64,000 nt of DNA from Ruania rhizosphaerae (GCF_009805705.1 NZ_VSMB01000019.1:1-64000); one strand, 5' to 3'; positions 26,011 through 35,473 are shown, counted from the first letter of the stretch. Translations and numbers: made by a program. The notes: generated by a model not told the origin, from the letters alone.

Positions 26011-27507
26011 ATGATGACCTCGACGTCGCCCGAGCAGCCGTCCGACCAGACCACTGGCTCCCTTGCAGGTCGCCTCGTCGCAGGGATCGACTCCTCGACC
26101 CAGTCCTGCAAGGTGGTCATCCGGGACGCCGAGACCGGGGCGCTCAAGCGCTTCGGCTCGGCGCCGCACCCGGATGGCACCGAGGTGGACCCCGAGGCGT
26201 GGTGGGACGCCCTCCAGGTCGCACTCTCCGCCGCCGGCGGTCTCGACGACGTCGCTGCCGTGGCCGTAGGCGGGCAGCAGCACGGCATGGTCGCCCTGGA
26301 TGCCGATGGGGACGTGGTCCGCCCGGCGCTGTTGTGGAACGACACCCGCAGCGCCGGGGCCGCCACCGACCTCATCGACGAACTGGGCGAGGGTGATGCC
26401 GAGGCGGGAGCGCGCGCCTGGGCCGAGCAGGTGGGCGTCGTGCCGGTGGCCTCGTTCACGATCACCAAGCTGCGCTGGCTCGCCCAGCATGAACCCGAGA
26501 ACGCCGCCAAGGTCGCCGCCGTGGCGCTTCCCCACGACTGGCTCACGTGGCGGCTCGCCGGTGACGGGCCCGGGAGTCGTGCGGGCGAGAACAGCGTGGA
26601 GCGTCTCACCACGGACCGCTCCGACGCCTCCGGCACCGGCTATTTCGACGCGGCCAGCGGTGAGTACAGGTTCGACCTGCTCGAGCGTGCCTTCGGTCGC
26701 CGTATCGGTGTGCCCCAGGTGGTGGCTCCCGGGGCCGTCGCACGGACCACCGACACCTTCGTACTTGGGGCCGGGGCGGGGGACAACGCTGGTGCCGCAC
26801 TGGGGCTCGGCATGGGGGCCGGCGACGTCGCGATCTCGATCGGCACCTCGGGTGTGGTGAGCGCCGTCAGCGACGCGTCGGTGTCCGACCCGGAAGGCCT
26901 GGTGGCTGGCTTCGCCGACGCCACCGGCCGCTACCTGCCCTTGGCCTGCACCCTCAACGGCAGCCGCGTCTTCGACGCCGTCGGACGCCTCCTCGGCGTG
27001 GACCACCAGGAGTTTGCCGAGCTCGCTCTCTCCGCTCCCGCGGGTGCCGATGGGCTCACATTCGTGCCCTACCTCGAAGGTGAGCGCACCCCGAACAAGC
27101 CCGATGCGAGCGGCGCCCTGCACGGGGTGCGCCTCGGGAACACGACCCCCGCGCACCTGGCGAGGGCCGCCGTCGAGGGGGTGTTGTGCTCCCTGGCCGA
27201 CGGGCTGGGTGCGCTGCAGGCGCAGGGCGTGCCGGTCGAGCGGGTGCTGCTGATCGGTGGTGCCGCGCAGTCGGAGGCGGTGCGACAGATCGCCCCCGCG
27301 GTGCTCGGAGTGCCGGTGACCGTGCCCAAGCCGGGGGAGTATGTGGCCGACGGCGCCGCTCGCCAGGCCGCATGGGCGCTCTCCGGTGCTGATCAGCCGC
27401 CCGAGTGGGGCCTGGCCGGCGCGAAGGAGTTCGACGTGCCCGCCGAGCGGGACGCCTCCCTGGCCGACCGGTACGCGCAGGCGCGGGAGATGACCTTCGG
27501 GGCCTGA
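26011..27507 (+). CDS. xylB: Xylulokinase
   Basis: 498 residues, FGGY sugar kinase family. The N-terminal half has [16 protein letters not shown] and [13 protein letters not shown] with the catalytic Asp region; [12 protein letters not shown] is the ATP-side loop and [17 protein letters not shown] the C-terminal adenosine motif. Phosphorylates D-xylulose to xylulose 5-phosphate, feeding the pentose phosphate pathway. AGGAG lies so close to the first ATG that the second, at 26014, may be the real start. Cotranscribed with xylA. Confidence 0.95.
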   Translation: MMTSTSPEQPSDQTTGSLAGRLVAGIDSSTQSCKVVIRDAETGALKRFGSAPHPDGTEVDPEAWWDALQVALSAAGGLDDVAAVAVGGQQHGMVALDADGDVVRPALLWNDTRSAGAATDLIDELGEGDAEAGARAWAEQVGVVPVASFTITKLRWLAQHEPENAAKVAAVALPHDWLTWRLAGDGPGSRAGENSVERLTTDRSDASGTGYFDAASGEYRFDLLERAFGRRIGVPQVVAPGAVARTTDTFVLGAGAGDNAGAALGLGMGAGDVAISIGTSGVVSAVSDASVSDPEGLVAGFADATGRYLPLACTLNGSRVFDAVGRLLGVDHQEFAELALSAPAGADGLTFVPYLEGERTPNKPDASGALHGVRLGNTTPAHLARAAVEGVLCSLADGLGALQAQGVPVERVLLIGGAAQSEAVRQIAPAVLGVPVTVPKPGEYVADGAARQAAWALSGADQPPEWGLAGAKEFDVPAERDASLADRYAQAREMTFGA

Positions 27508-27513
27508 GCTGTT

Positions 27514-27533
27514 GCCCGCTGGACGTCGCGGGC
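27514..27533. terminator. Hairpin between xylB and the carrier gene
   Basis: GCCCGC/GCGGGC, 6-bp stem with an 8-nt loop, in the 27-bp gap between convergent genes. Weak and without a T tract. Confidence 0.35.
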
Positions 27534-27534
27534 G

Positions 27535-28491
27535 TCAGTGCAGCAACGCCACCACACCCACCAGCAACGGGACCGACAGCGCCGTGGTGATCACCTGCGC
27601 GTCACGGGCGATCCGCAACCCGCGGTCGAACTGCAGCGCATAGACCAAGACGTTCTGCGCCGTCGGGAGGGCAGCCATCAGCACCACGCCCAGCATGTGT
27701 TCCTCGTCGACCCCCAGGGCGTTGGCCACGGCGAATGTCAGGGCGGGGTGGACCACGGCACGCAGCGTGGCCACGATCGACACATCCACCCAGTGACCGC
27801 GTGACCCAGCCTCGCGCGCCTCGGGCGGTGCGGCTGGATCGGTCCCGGGCGTCTGGCCGCGTCGTTTCGGCGCGAAGGACATCCCGAGCGTCAGCAGTGC
27901 CAGCGGCGCGGCGGTCGTGCCCACCAGACGCAACGGTTGCAGCACCGCATCGGGCGGGGTCCACGGCACCACGGCCAGTGTCAGGCCGATGAGCGCCCCG
28001 ATCGTCAGCGGACTGCGCAGCGGACGTAGCAGCAGCTCGCGGCGGCTGGCCCCGGCCGTGTCCAGCACCGCGTAGGCGACCGGGGCCAGCACGAGCAGCT
28101 GCATGAGCATCGTGGGCACCACGGCCAGGGCGTCGGCGAGCACATAGATCGCCACCGGGATGCCGATGTTGCCGGCGTTGACGTAGCTGGCGGCGAGGCT
28201 GGCCACCGTGGTCTGCCCCCGGCCGCGCCGTAGCAGCACGCCGAAGATCACGACGGCGGCCGTCGCCACGGTGAGTGTGCTCACCCAGGTGGTGGCGGCC
28301 GTGCGGGTGAGCAGCAGGGCCAGATCGGCCTCGCCGATGGTGGTGATCAGCAGAGACGGTGTGGCGAGGGCAAAAACCAGGCGCGCGAGCACCTGTTGGG
28401 CACCCTCACCGAGCACGCGGAAGGTGGCCAGCACCCAGCCGGCGAACGCGATGACCGCCATGGTGGCGAGTGCGGAGAGGACGGCACTCAC
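27535..28491 (-). CDS. AEC family transporter (auxin-efflux-carrier type)
   Basis: 318 residues from a GTG at 28491 that overlaps the regulator's stop as GTGA. About ten membrane helices in two halves with a hydrophilic loop (around residues 215-235). The helix NAGNIGIPVAIYVLADAL with Asn-Ala-Gly-Asn-Ile-Gly-Ile-Pro is the family hallmark. Bacterial AEC carriers move organic acids such as malate or malonate by proton or sodium coupling. Translationally coupled to a LacI regulator, so the substrate is probably controlled by a sugar or organic-acid signal. Confidence 0.8.
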   Translation of the reverse strand: MSAVLSALATMAVIAFAGWVLATFRVLGEGAQQVLARLVFALATPSLLITTIGEADLALLLTRTAATTWVSTLTVATAAVVIFGVLLRRGRGQTTVASLAASYVNAGNIGIPVAIYVLADALAVVPTMLMQLLVLAPVAYAVLDTAGASRRELLLRPLRSPLTIGALIGLTLAVVPWTPPDAVLQPLRLVGTTAAPLALLTLGMSFAPKRRGQTPGTDPAAPPEAREAGSRGHWVDVSIVATLRAVVHPALTFAVANALGVDEEHMLGVVLMAALPTAQNVLVYALQFDRGLRIARDAQVITTALSVPLLVGVVALLH

Positions 28492-29495
28492 GAGGGGCTT
28501 CCGGTGCTGGTGCGCACGATCAGGCGTGGCCGGAAGTACTGGGTGTGCGGTGCTGCTCGCTCCCCCTGGCCCGTCAGCAACTCGTGCAGGTGGCTCCACG
28601 CCTGCAGTCCCAGCTCCGCCTGGGGGACCGACATCGTCGTCAGCGAGGGGCGTGCGTAGCGGGCGAAGTCGATATCGTCGAAACCGGCGACCGACAACTC
28701 ACCCGGCACCATCACCCCGGCCTCATCCAGCTTGCCGAGCAGTCCGAAGGCGACGAGATCGTTGAAGGCGATCACCGCCGTCGCACCGGACCCGAGCACG
28801 GCGTCCACCGCGCGGTACCCGTCGTCGATCATCGATCCACACGGTAGGTGATCAACCACCACCTCCTGGTGCTCGGCCTGCCACTGGCGCAATCCGGCCA
28901 GGCGTGCGGCGTTGGAGGCGCTCTCGGCCGGCCCTGCGAGGTAGAGCAGCCGGCGGTGGCCCAGCTCGAGCAGGTGATCGGCGACGGCCCGGATGCCGTG
29001 CACGTAGTCGACGGTGAGCGTGGGGACGTTCGATCCGGTCAGCTCCCGGTTGACCAGGACCACCGGCCGGGTGGCCCCGAGCACCTGCACCAGCTCGGCT
29101 TCCGGCATCCGCGGTGAGCACAGGATGAGGGCGTCGCAGCGGCGCCGGGCCTCGATCGCGAGCTCGGCCTCCCGCTGTGGCTCCTCGATGCTGTCGGCGA
29201 CCAGGATCCGGTACCCGGACCGGCGCGCGGCCTGGTTCGCCCCGCGCAGCACCTGCTGGAACATGGGGTTCCCGAGATCGGGCACCAGCAGGCCCACTGT
29301 CTGGGTGCGGCCGAGAGAGAGACTGCGTGCCACGCGGCTGGGCGAGTAGTTCAGCCGGGCGGCCACCTCACGTACCCGGGCGGCGAGTTGCGGGTCGACA
29401 GTGGCGCGGTCGTTCATCACCCGGGAGACGGTCGCCCGGGAGACCCCGGCCTGACGCGCCACCTCCGCGATGGTCGGGGCGCCGTCGCTGCTCAC
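28488..29495 (-). CDS. LacI family transcriptional regulator (upstream of AEC carrier)
   Basis: 335 residues from the GTG at 29495, preceded by GGCAGGA. Longer in-frame starts at 29540 and 29564 would add a low-complexity stretch, and 29540 lies inside a -10-like box. The helix-turn-helix reads PTIAEVARQAGVSRATVSRV; the effector domain ends with VAGFDDIDFARYARPSLTTM. It is the first gene of the two-gene operon with the AEC carrier. A 16-bp dyad with AACCGGTT in its promoter is a good autoregulatory operator. Confidence 0.82.
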   Translation of the reverse strand: MSSDGAPTIAEVARQAGVSRATVSRVMNDRATVDPQLAARVREVAARLNYSPSRVARSLSLGRTQTVGLLVPDLGNPMFQQVLRGANQAARRSGYRILVADSIEEPQREAELAIEARRRCDALILCSPRMPEAELVQVLGATRPVVLVNRELTGSNVPTLTVDYVHGIRAVADHLLELGHRRLLYLAGPAESASNAARLAGLRQWQAEHQEVVVDHLPCGSMIDDGYRAVDAVLGSGATAVIAFNDLVAFGLLGKLDEAGVMVPGELSVAGFDDIDFARYARPSLTTMSVPQAELGLQAWSHLHELLTGQGERAAPHTQYFRPRLIVRTSTGSPS

Positions 29496-29546
29496 GTGTT
29501 GTCCTGCCCCCGAGTTGTCGGTGTGCTGTGTGCCACCCATCCTACG

Positions 29547-29562
29547 GAGAAACCGGTTGCTC
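29547..29562 (-). promoter_or_regulatory. Dyad operator and -10 box of the LacI-AEC operon
   Basis: GAGAAACCGGTTGCTC is symmetric at 14 of 16 positions. It lies just upstream of TAGGAT (29544-29539, minus strand), a probable -10 box, so repression by promoter occlusion is likely. Confidence 0.5.
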
Positions 29563-29728
29563 ATGCGACTACGTGCCAGATCTCGGGGTATCCGCGCCCC
29601 GTGCACACCTCCGACCGCGCTGCAGTGACCGGATCGACACGGGTGCGTGTGGGCCGGCAGCCTGTTGCCGCAGACTACGTATCCGTGCCTCTCCGGCCAG
29701 CGGACCTCCTCGGACAGCCGCATACGAC
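29563..29728. other. Intergenic region upstream of the LacI-AEC operon
   Basis: Between the operator and the glpK terminator. I see no gene in it. Confidence 0.35.
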
Positions 29729-29765
29729 GGCGCCCGGCCAGCCCCAGAAGGGCTGACCGGGCGCC
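29729..29765 (-). terminator. glpK terminator hairpin
   Basis: GGCGCCCGG pairs with CCGGGCGCC and, after one mismatch, CAGCCC with GGGCTG: a 16-position stem with a 5-nt loop, 24 nt after the glpK stop. Confidence 0.65.
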
Positions 29766-29789
29766 GGCTGGTGATCTCGGGGGTGCTGC

Positions 29790-31304
29790 TTACTCGCTGT
29801 CGACGTCCACCCAGTCGAAGGACTTGGTGACGGCCTTCTTCCAGAGCCGGTAGGTGCGCTCGCGGTCGTCGGCGTCCATCTGCGGCTCCCAGCGCTGCCC
29901 CTCGGCCCAGTTGTCGGTCACATCCTGCTGACCGGACCAGAACCCGACGGCGATCCCGGCTGCGTAGGCAGCTCCGAGGGCCGTGGTCTCGGCGATCTTC
30001 GGGCGCACCACCGGCACACCGAGGATGTCGGCCTGAAACTGCATGAGCGTCTCGTTGGCGATCATGCCGCCGTCGACCTTCAACTCGGTCAGATCGACCC
30101 CGGAGTCGGCGTTCATGGCGTCGAGCACCTCGCGCGTCTGGAAGGCCGTCGCCTCCAGGGCGGCGCGCGCGATGTGGCCCTTGTTCACGAAGCGGGTCAG
30201 ACCCACCAGCACGCCTCGGGCGTCACCGCGCCAGTACGGCGCGAACAGCCCGGAGAACGCCGGCACGAAGTAGGCGCCGCCGTTGTCCTCGACCGTCTTG
30301 GCGAGGTCCTCGACCTCGGGTGCGGAGGAGATCAGGCCCAGGTTGTCCCGCAACCACTGGATCAGCGAACCGGTGACGGCGATCGAGCCCTCGAGTGCAT
30401 AGATCGGCTTGGCGTCGCCGATCTTGTAGGCCACCGTGGTCAGTAGGCCGTTCTCCGAGGGAACGATCTCCTCGCCGGTGTTGATGAGCATGAAGTTGCC
30501 GGTGCCGTAGGTGTTCTTGGCCATCCCGACCTCGAAGCAGGCCTGACCGAACGTGGCGGCCTGCTGGTCGCCGAGGATGCCGGCGATCGGGATGCCCGGG
30601 ATCATGCCCTTCGGGCGTCCCTCTCCGTACACCTCGGAGGAGGACTTGATGGTCGGCAGCATCGACAACGGGATGCCCATGTCCGAGGCCACGCCCTCGT
30701 GCCAGTCGAGCGTGGTCAGGTCCATGAGCATGGTGCGGGAGGCGTTCGTGACGTCGGTGATGTGCCGACCACCGTCGGTGCCGCCGGTCATGTTCCACAG
30801 CAGCCAGGTGTCGGTGTTGCCGAACAGCAGGTCACCAGCTTCGGCCTTGGCGCGCGCACCCTCGACGTTGTCGAGGATCCACTTCACCTTCGGGCCGGAG
30901 AAGTAGGTGGCCAGCGGGAGGCCGCAGATCGCCTTGTACTTCTCGGCGCCTTCGTCGCCGGCGAGCTCGTCGGCGATCTTCTGGGTGCGGGTGTCCTGCC
31001 AGACGATCGCGTTGTAGACCGGCTCACCGGTGTTCTTGTCCCACACGACTGTGGTCTCGCGCTGGTTTGTGATGCCGACGGCGGCGAGATCGGTGGAGGT
31101 GATGTTTGCCCGGGTGAGGGCCAGGCCCACCACCTCGCGGGTGTTGCGCCAGATCTCCATCGGGTCGTGCTCGACCCATCCCGCCTTCGGGAAGATCTGC
31201 TCGTGTTCGAGTTGACCGGTCTCGACGATTTCGCCGGCGTGGTTGAAGACGATCGCCCGGGTGCTCGTGGTGCCCTGGTCGATTGCGAGGACGTAGTCCG
31301 CCAT
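29790..31304 (-). CDS. glpK: Glycerol kinase
   Basis: 504 residues, FGGY family; AAGGAGC stands 3-4 nt before the ATG. Starts [19 protein letters not shown], followed by [15 protein letters not shown] and [10 protein letters not shown], all typical of GlpK. Uses ATP to make sn-glycerol 3-phosphate in the cytoplasm. The region [12 protein letters not shown] and [11 protein letters not shown] are the expected C-terminal parts. It follows glpF by 83 bp that holds two hairpins, and the pair is controlled from the divergent region upstream of glpF. Confidence 0.97.
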   Translation of the reverse strand: MADYVLAIDQGTTSTRAIVFNHAGEIVETGQLEHEQIFPKAGWVEHDPMEIWRNTREVVGLALTRANITSTDLAAVGITNQRETTVVWDKNTGEPVYNAIVWQDTRTQKIADELAGDEGAEKYKAICGLPLATYFSGPKVKWILDNVEGARAKAEAGDLLFGNTDTWLLWNMTGGTDGGRHITDVTNASRTMLMDLTTLDWHEGVASDMGIPLSMLPTIKSSSEVYGEGRPKGMIPGIPIAGILGDQQAATFGQACFEVGMAKNTYGTGNFMLINTGEEIVPSENGLLTTVAYKIGDAKPIYALEGSIAVTGSLIQWLRDNLGLISSAPEVEDLAKTVEDNGGAYFVPAFSGLFAPYWRGDARGVLVGLTRFVNKGHIARAALEATAFQTREVLDAMNADSGVDLTELKVDGGMIANETLMQFQADILGVPVVRPKIAETTALGAAYAAGIAVGFWSGQQDVTDNWAEGQRWEPQMDADDRERTYRLWKKAVTKSFDWVDVDSE

Positions 31305-31326
31305 GATGCTCCTTCGGTGGTGGGGT

Positions 31327-31377
31327 GTCCGCAGTGTGCGGACCGTTCATGAGCGGTGCGGCGCTCGCCGCCGCACC
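31327..31377 (-). promoter_or_regulatory. Two hairpins between glpF and glpK
   Basis: GTCCGCA/TGCGGAC (31327-31343, 3-nt loop) and GGTGCGGCG/CGCCGCACC (31355-31377, 5-nt loop). They may stabilise the glpF message or attenuate glpK. Confidence 0.45.
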
Positions 31378-31387
31378 GGTGGTGTGC

Positions 31388-32140
31388 TCAGACGAAGACC
31401 GCGGTAGCCACGAGGCCACCGAGCACGCCGCCGATGATCGGACCGACCACCGGGACCCAGGCGTAGCTCCAGTCGCTGCCGCCCTTGCCCTTGATCGGCA
31501 GGAGTGCGTGCGCGATGCGCGGACCCAGGTCACGTGCGGGGTTGATGGCGTAGCCGGTCGGGCCACCGAGGCTGGCGCCGATGCCGACCACCAGCAGGGC
31601 CACGGCCAGCGGGCCGAGCTGTCCAGCGGCGGTACTGGCGTTCTCGCCGGCCCAGCCGAAGGAGATCACGACGAACACCAGCACGAAGGTGCCGATCACC
31701 TCGGTCACGACGTTCCAGCCGTAGGAGCGCATTGCCGGGCCCGTGGAGAAGACCCCGAGCTTGGTGGGACCGTCGCTGTCGGCATCGAAGTGGGTCTTGT
31801 AGGCAAGCCAGCAGAACACCGCACCGAGGAATGCGCCCGCCATTTGAGCGAGGATGTAGATGAGCGTGTTGGAGGCGGTGACCGGGATGCCGTCGGCGAA
31901 GTTCTCGGCGCCGTTGGCGATGAGCCCGATCGTCACTGCGGGGTTGATGTGGGCTCCGCTGGAGATGGCGACGAAGACACCGGCGAAGACGCCGAGGCCC
32001 CAGCCGAAGTTGACCATCAGGAAGCCGCCACCATTGCCCTTGGTACTGGGTAGTGCGGCGTTGGCGACCACGCCGCAGCCGAGCAACGTCAGCATCATGG
32101 TCCCGAACAACTCCGGGACGAAGATCGCGGAAAAGTTCAC
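31388..32140 (-). CDS. glpF: Glycerol uptake facilitator (aquaglyceroporin)
   Basis: 250 residues from the GTG at 32140, giving the usual start NFSAIFVPELFGTMML; a GTG two codons earlier is possible. Six membrane helices and two half-helices with NPA motifs: HINPAVTIG and AINPARDLGPR. The Asp after the second NPAR marks a glycerol rather than water channel. Provides facilitated diffusion of glycerol, trapped by GlpK. First gene of glpFK, divergent from a SorC-type regulator. Confidence 0.95.
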   Translation of the reverse strand: MNFSAIFVPELFGTMMLTLLGCGVVANAALPSTKGNGGGFLMVNFGWGLGVFAGVFVAISSGAHINPAVTIGLIANGAENFADGIPVTASNTLIYILAQMAGAFLGAVFCWLAYKTHFDADSDGPTKLGVFSTGPAMRSYGWNVVTEVIGTFVLVFVVISFGWAGENASTAAGQLGPLAVALLVVGIGASLGGPTGYAINPARDLGPRIAHALLPIKGKGGSDWSYAWVPVVGPIIGGVLGGLVATAVFV

Positions 32141-32351
32141 GATCACACTCTCTTTCTCATCAGGAGTAGGACGCGGCGCGTTGGTTCGAAGCGCCGCTCG
32201 CACGTCTCTGGGCGTGGTTGGTGCCTGGTTGTGATCTCCGACGTCGGAGCCCGACCTTGCGTAGGCACGTCACCTCTCCCCTTCGAGCCGTGTGATCGAG
32301 GTGGCCGCACCGAGTGTGGCGGAGCCCCTCTGGCCGCCATGCTTGCTCGCA

Positions 32352-32365
32352 GCGCACGAGTGCGC
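32352..32365. promoter_or_regulatory. Putative SorC-type operator 1
   Basis: GCGCAC-GA-GTGCGC, perfect 6-bp arms with the same GA centre as the site 22 bp downstream. Confidence 0.5.
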
Positions 32366-32371
32366 AACCAT

Positions 32372-32389
32372 CGTGCACAGATGTGCACG
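32372..32389. promoter_or_regulatory. Putative SorC-type operator 2
   Basis: CGTGCACA-GA-TGTGCACG, perfect 8-bp arms, centred 20 nt before the regulator's start and 22 bp (two turns) from site 1. Both lie in the divergent glpF/regulator region. Confidence 0.6.
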
Positions 32390-32409
32390 CCAGGGATGGG
32401 AGAGTGAGA

Positions 32410-33372
32410 GTGCGTGAGGACGATGCCTACCGCGCAGCGACGATGTATTACCTGCAGGACCAGACGATGGAGGTCATTGCCAAGACGCTGGGCGTCTCCC
32501 GGTCCACGGTCTCCCGGCTGATCAAGTCGGCGCGCGAGGAGGGGGTCGTGCGGATCTCGGTGCGTCAGCCCAGCGGCAGCGGGACCAACATCGGCCATCG
32601 GCTCTCGGCGACCTTCGGTATCAAGACACACGTGGTTCCCGTGCGCGAGCACGCCACCGAACTGCACCGGCTCGAGCAGGTCGCCATGGTGGCGGCGCGG
32701 CTGCTGACCGAGTGGGCCACGCCTCAGATGGTGCTCGGCGTGGCCTGGGGGACGACTGTCACGGCAATCTCGCGGCATCTGGCGCCCACCCCCGTGCGCG
32801 GCAGTTCGGTGGTGCAGTTGAACGGAGCCGCGAGTACCGCGGCAGGTGGTGTGACGTACGCCGGTGACCTGATCGCCTCGTTCGCACGCGCCTTCGACTC
32901 GACTCCGTACCTCTTCCCGGTACCGGCCTTCTTCGACTTCGCCGAGACGAAGGCTGCGATGTGGCGCGAGCGCAGTGTCCGGCGCGTGCTCGATGTCCAG
33001 CGGCACGTCGATCTGGCGCTGTTCGGTGTTGGTGCGGTGGCTGCAGATGTCCCCTCCCATGTCTACAACGCCGGATACCTGGACGATGCGGAGATGGCCC
33101 AGCTCACCGCGGACCGGGTGGTCGGCGACGTGTGTACGGTCTTCCTGCGCGAGGACGGCAGCTACCGCGATATCGCGATCAACGCACGTGCCACTGGTCC
33201 TTCCCCCGGTGACCTGCGCCAGCTCGCCCGGCGCGTGTGCGTGGCGGTAGGGGAGGCGAAGGTGCCCGCACTGCTCGGTGCGCTGCGGGCGCGGGTGGCG
33301 ACAGATCTCATCATCGACGAGACGACCGCCCGGTCGTTGCTGGACCGGCTACGCGGTTCGGTCCGGCCGTAG
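32410..33372 (+). CDS. SorC/DeoR-type sugar-binding transcriptional regulator
   Basis: 320 residues from the GTG at 32410 (a GTG at 32404 is possible; GGGAG stands nearby). N-terminal helix-turn-helix reads TMEVIAKTLGVSRSTVSRLI; the rest is the sugar-binding domain of the SorC family with VLGVAWGTTVTAI and VGDVCTVFL. Such regulators bind phosphorylated sugars or glycerol 3-phosphate. Divergent from glpFK with two GA-centred dyads between them, so it probably controls glycerol uptake and itself. In related Micrococcales it commonly neighbours glp genes. Confidence 0.85.
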   Translation: MREDDAYRAATMYYLQDQTMEVIAKTLGVSRSTVSRLIKSAREEGVVRISVRQPSGSGTNIGHRLSATFGIKTHVVPVREHATELHRLEQVAMVAARLLTEWATPQMVLGVAWGTTVTAISRHLAPTPVRGSSVVQLNGAASTAAGGVTYAGDLIASFARAFDSTPYLFPVPAFFDFAETKAAMWRERSVRRVLDVQRHVDLALFGVGAVAADVPSHVYNAGYLDDAEMAQLTADRVVGDVCTVFLREDGSYRDIAINARATGPSPGDLRQLARRVCVAVGEAKVPALLGALRARVATDLIIDETTARSLLDRLRGSVRP

Positions 33373-33482
33373 CGCCCCACCCCGCCCGCACCCGCAACCC
33401 CACCCCCCACCCGCCCCCCGCGCCGTTCGGCTGGTTTGGGCCGGGGCGCGAGCAGGGGCACGGACGAGAGAAGATGGGATCC

Positions 33483-33992
33483 ATGACTGACGCTTCGATC
33501 GAGATCCGCCCTGCCCGGCCTGCTGACGTCGGTGCGATCCGTGGGCTGGTCGAACCGTATGCGGACGAGCGCATCCTGCTCGCCAAGGACATGGTCGGTT
33601 ACTACGAGTCCGTGCAGGAGTTCCTCGTCGCCACCTGGGAGGGATCCGTCGTCGGTTGTGGTGCGCTGCATGTGATGTGGGAGGACCTGGCCGAGGTACG
33701 CACACTGGCTGTGCGTAGCGACATGCTCGGCCAGGGCGTCGGGCACGCGTTGCTGGAGGCGTTGGTGGACCGCGCCCGTGATTTCGGCCTGGCGAGCTTG
33801 TTCTGTCTGACCTTCGAGGTGGACTTCTTCGCCCGGCACGGTTTCGCCGAGATCGAGGGGGATGTGGTGGATCCAGACGTCTATCAGGAGATGCTCCTCT
33901 CCCGCGATGACGGGATCGCCGAATTTCTCGACCTCGCCCGGGTCAAGCCGAACACACTGGGAAACACGCGGATGCTGCGCCGACTGGCCTGA
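33483..33992 (+). CDS. Amino-acid N-acetyltransferase (ArgA-like GNAT)
   Basis: 169 residues from the ATG at 33483; one at 33474 is possible. GNAT fold with the acetyl-CoA loop VRSDMLGQGVGHALLEAL, and the ending VDFFARHGFAEIEGDVV typical of the class that includes mycobacterial Rv2747 and Pseudomonas-type ArgA C-terminal domain. The expected reaction is acetyl transfer to L-glutamate for arginine synthesis; substrate is inferred from family. Stands alone between the SorC gene and a small protein gene. Confidence 0.8.
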   Translation: MTDASIEIRPARPADVGAIRGLVEPYADERILLAKDMVGYYESVQEFLVATWEGSVVGCGALHVMWEDLAEVRTLAVRSDMLGQGVGHALLEALVDRARDFGLASLFCLTFEVDFFARHGFAEIEGDVVDPDVYQEMLLSRDDGIAEFLDLARVKPNTLGNTRMLRRLA

Positions 33993-34103
33993 GAGCCCTC
34001 GGCGCTGACCGGACTGGTACGCACCGACCTGGTGCGTCCCGGTCGCAGATCGCGGGCACATGTCAGGGGACTTCTGCCCAGTGCACGGCGTCTGGGCGCC
34101 CGC

Positions 34104-34109
34104 TACCGT
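34104..34109 (+). promoter_or_regulatory. -10 box, leaderless small-protein start
   Basis: TACCGT lies 6 nt before the ATG at 34116, with no ribosome-binding site. Confidence 0.4.
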
Positions 34110-34115
34110 CACCGC

Positions 34116-34397
34116 ATGGGCAAACGCATGGGCAGTATCGGTCGCCGTTCGGGCGGCCGCTCATTCGGCCGCCGATCCGGCGGCCGGTCCTTTGGGTCCT
34201 CACGCCGTTCGCGAGGGTCGTCCTCATCTTTCGGTCGACGCTCGCGTCGTTCGACCCATCGCAGGTCTGGCCGCAGGACGTGGTCGTCCAACCGCTATCG
34301 CGGCACCAGGAGCAGGGGCACCGCGTCTGGCTCGTGGTGGTGGCTGCTGGTGGTCATCGCCGTCATCGTGGTCCTCTACCTGCTCTTCTCTGGCTGA
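34116..34397 (+). CDS. Small Arg/Ser/Gly-rich protein with C-terminal membrane anchor
   Basis: 93 residues. The first 70 residues are almost only Arg, Ser and Gly with repeats such as RRSGGRSFG, twice; the last 20 form one hydrophobic helix (WWWLLVVIAVIVVLYLLFSG). It is a tail-anchored type membrane protein with a very basic, disordered tail that would bind nucleic acid or acidic lipid. No family recognised. Could also be spurious, but a -10 box at the right distance and the clear anchor support it. Confidence 0.5.
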   Translation: MGKRMGSIGRRSGGRSFGRRSGGRSFGSSRRSRGSSSSFGRRSRRSTHRRSGRRTWSSNRYRGTRSRGTASGSWWWLLVVIAVIVVLYLLFSG

Positions 34398-34428
34398 GGG
34401 CAACATCCCACAGGGACTGCAGCGGTGG

Positions 34429-34434
34429 GATGCT
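34429..34434 (+). promoter_or_regulatory. -10 box, leaderless reductase start
   Basis: GATGCT lies 6 nt before the ATG at 34441. Confidence 0.35.
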
Positions 34435-34440
34435 GGGTAC

Positions 34441-35445
34441 ATGCGCTATGTGGTGATCGGAGCAGGTGCCGTGGGCGGCACCATCGGCGGGCAGTTGTAC
34501 GCAGACGGGCACGACGTCGTCCTGGTGGCTCGCGGTGAGCACGGGCGGGTCATGGCGTCGGACGGGTTGAGGTTGCTGACGCCGGACGGCTCAAGCACGT
34601 TGCACCCCCGGGTGGTGAACGGACCAGAGGAGTTGATCCGCGACGATGGGGGACTGAGCGAGGACGACGTACTCGTGCTAGCCGTCAAGGGGCAGGACAC
34701 GGCGGCGGCCTTGCGGGCCTGGGCAGACGTCCCGGTGGTCTCGGGCGGGACCGCGGCGCACCGGCTGCCGTTGCTGTGTGCCCAGAACGGCGTCGCGAAT
34801 GAACCGGCTGCGGCCCGGGTCTTCTCGCATGTGCATGGGGTGTGCGTGTGGCTTCCGGCCACTCATCTGCGGGCGGGCGTCGTGGTTGCAGAAGGCGTTC
34901 CGTACCGGGGGGTGCTGCATCTGGGGCGCTATCCCGAGGGAACCGACGACACTGACCTCGCGGTCGCCGCGGATCTGGAGGCCAGCGAGTTCCTGGCTCC
35001 AGTGCGCGAGGACGTCATGCGGTGGAAGTACGCCAAGCTGCTCAGCAACCTCGCGAACGCGGTCGAGGCACTCGTCGGCTCGCTTGCAGGTGATCAGGCT
35101 CAGGAAATCGCCCGGCAGGCGCGCGCCGAGGCAGAGGCGGCGCTCGCCGCCGCCGGTATCGGCTTCGCCTCACCGGAGGAGGAGCAGGCGCAGGAACGTG
35201 CCCGGTTGGGTGAGGTTCCCGGTCACCAGCGCGGCGGTGGGTCGAGCTGGCAGTCGCTCCAGCGCGGTACCGGATCGATCGAGGTGGACTACCTCAACGG
35301 CGAGATCGTCACGCTCGGCCGGGCGTATCAGGTGCAGACCCCGGTCAACGCCGCCCTGGTCGGCCTAGCGCACCGGGCGGCGCGCGAGGGCTTCGGCCCG
35401 GGGGCCTTCAGCGTCACGCAGATCCGTGCTGCCGCAGGCACCTGA
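34441..35445 (+). CDS. 2-dehydropantoate 2-reductase family protein (ApbA/PanE)
   Basis: 334 residues. The NADPH-binding start MRYVVIGAGAVGGTIGGQLY is typical, followed by VLAVKGQDT, LCAQNGVANE and WKYAKLLSNLANAVEAL (catalytic Lys and Asn). The C-terminal domain ends with VDYLNGEIVTLGRAYQV, also conserved (the NEID-like segment replaced by NGEI). Family members reduce ketopantoate to pantoate in CoA synthesis, but genomes often carry several ApbA-like proteins of other function, so the specific reaction is uncertain. Confidence 0.8.
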   Translation: MRYVVIGAGAVGGTIGGQLYADGHDVVLVARGEHGRVMASDGLRLLTPDGSSTLHPRVVNGPEELIRDDGGLSEDDVLVLAVKGQDTAAALRAWADVPVVSGGTAAHRLPLLCAQNGVANEPAAARVFSHVHGVCVWLPATHLRAGVVVAEGVPYRGVLHLGRYPEGTDDTDLAVAADLEASEFLAPVREDVMRWKYAKLLSNLANAVEALVGSLAGDQAQEIARQARAEAEAALAAAGIGFASPEEEQAQERARLGEVPGHQRGGGSSWQSLQRGTGSIEVDYLNGEIVTLGRAYQVQTPVNAALVGLAHRAAREGFGPGAFSVTQIRAAAGT

Positions 35446-35473
35446 AGCCACCGACGGGCCGTGGCCGGCGAGG

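Noticed and set aside
32366-32371. Possible -10 box AACCAT between the SorC dyads
   Set aside because: Weak match and uncertain spacing to a -35 box, so not listed as a promoter.
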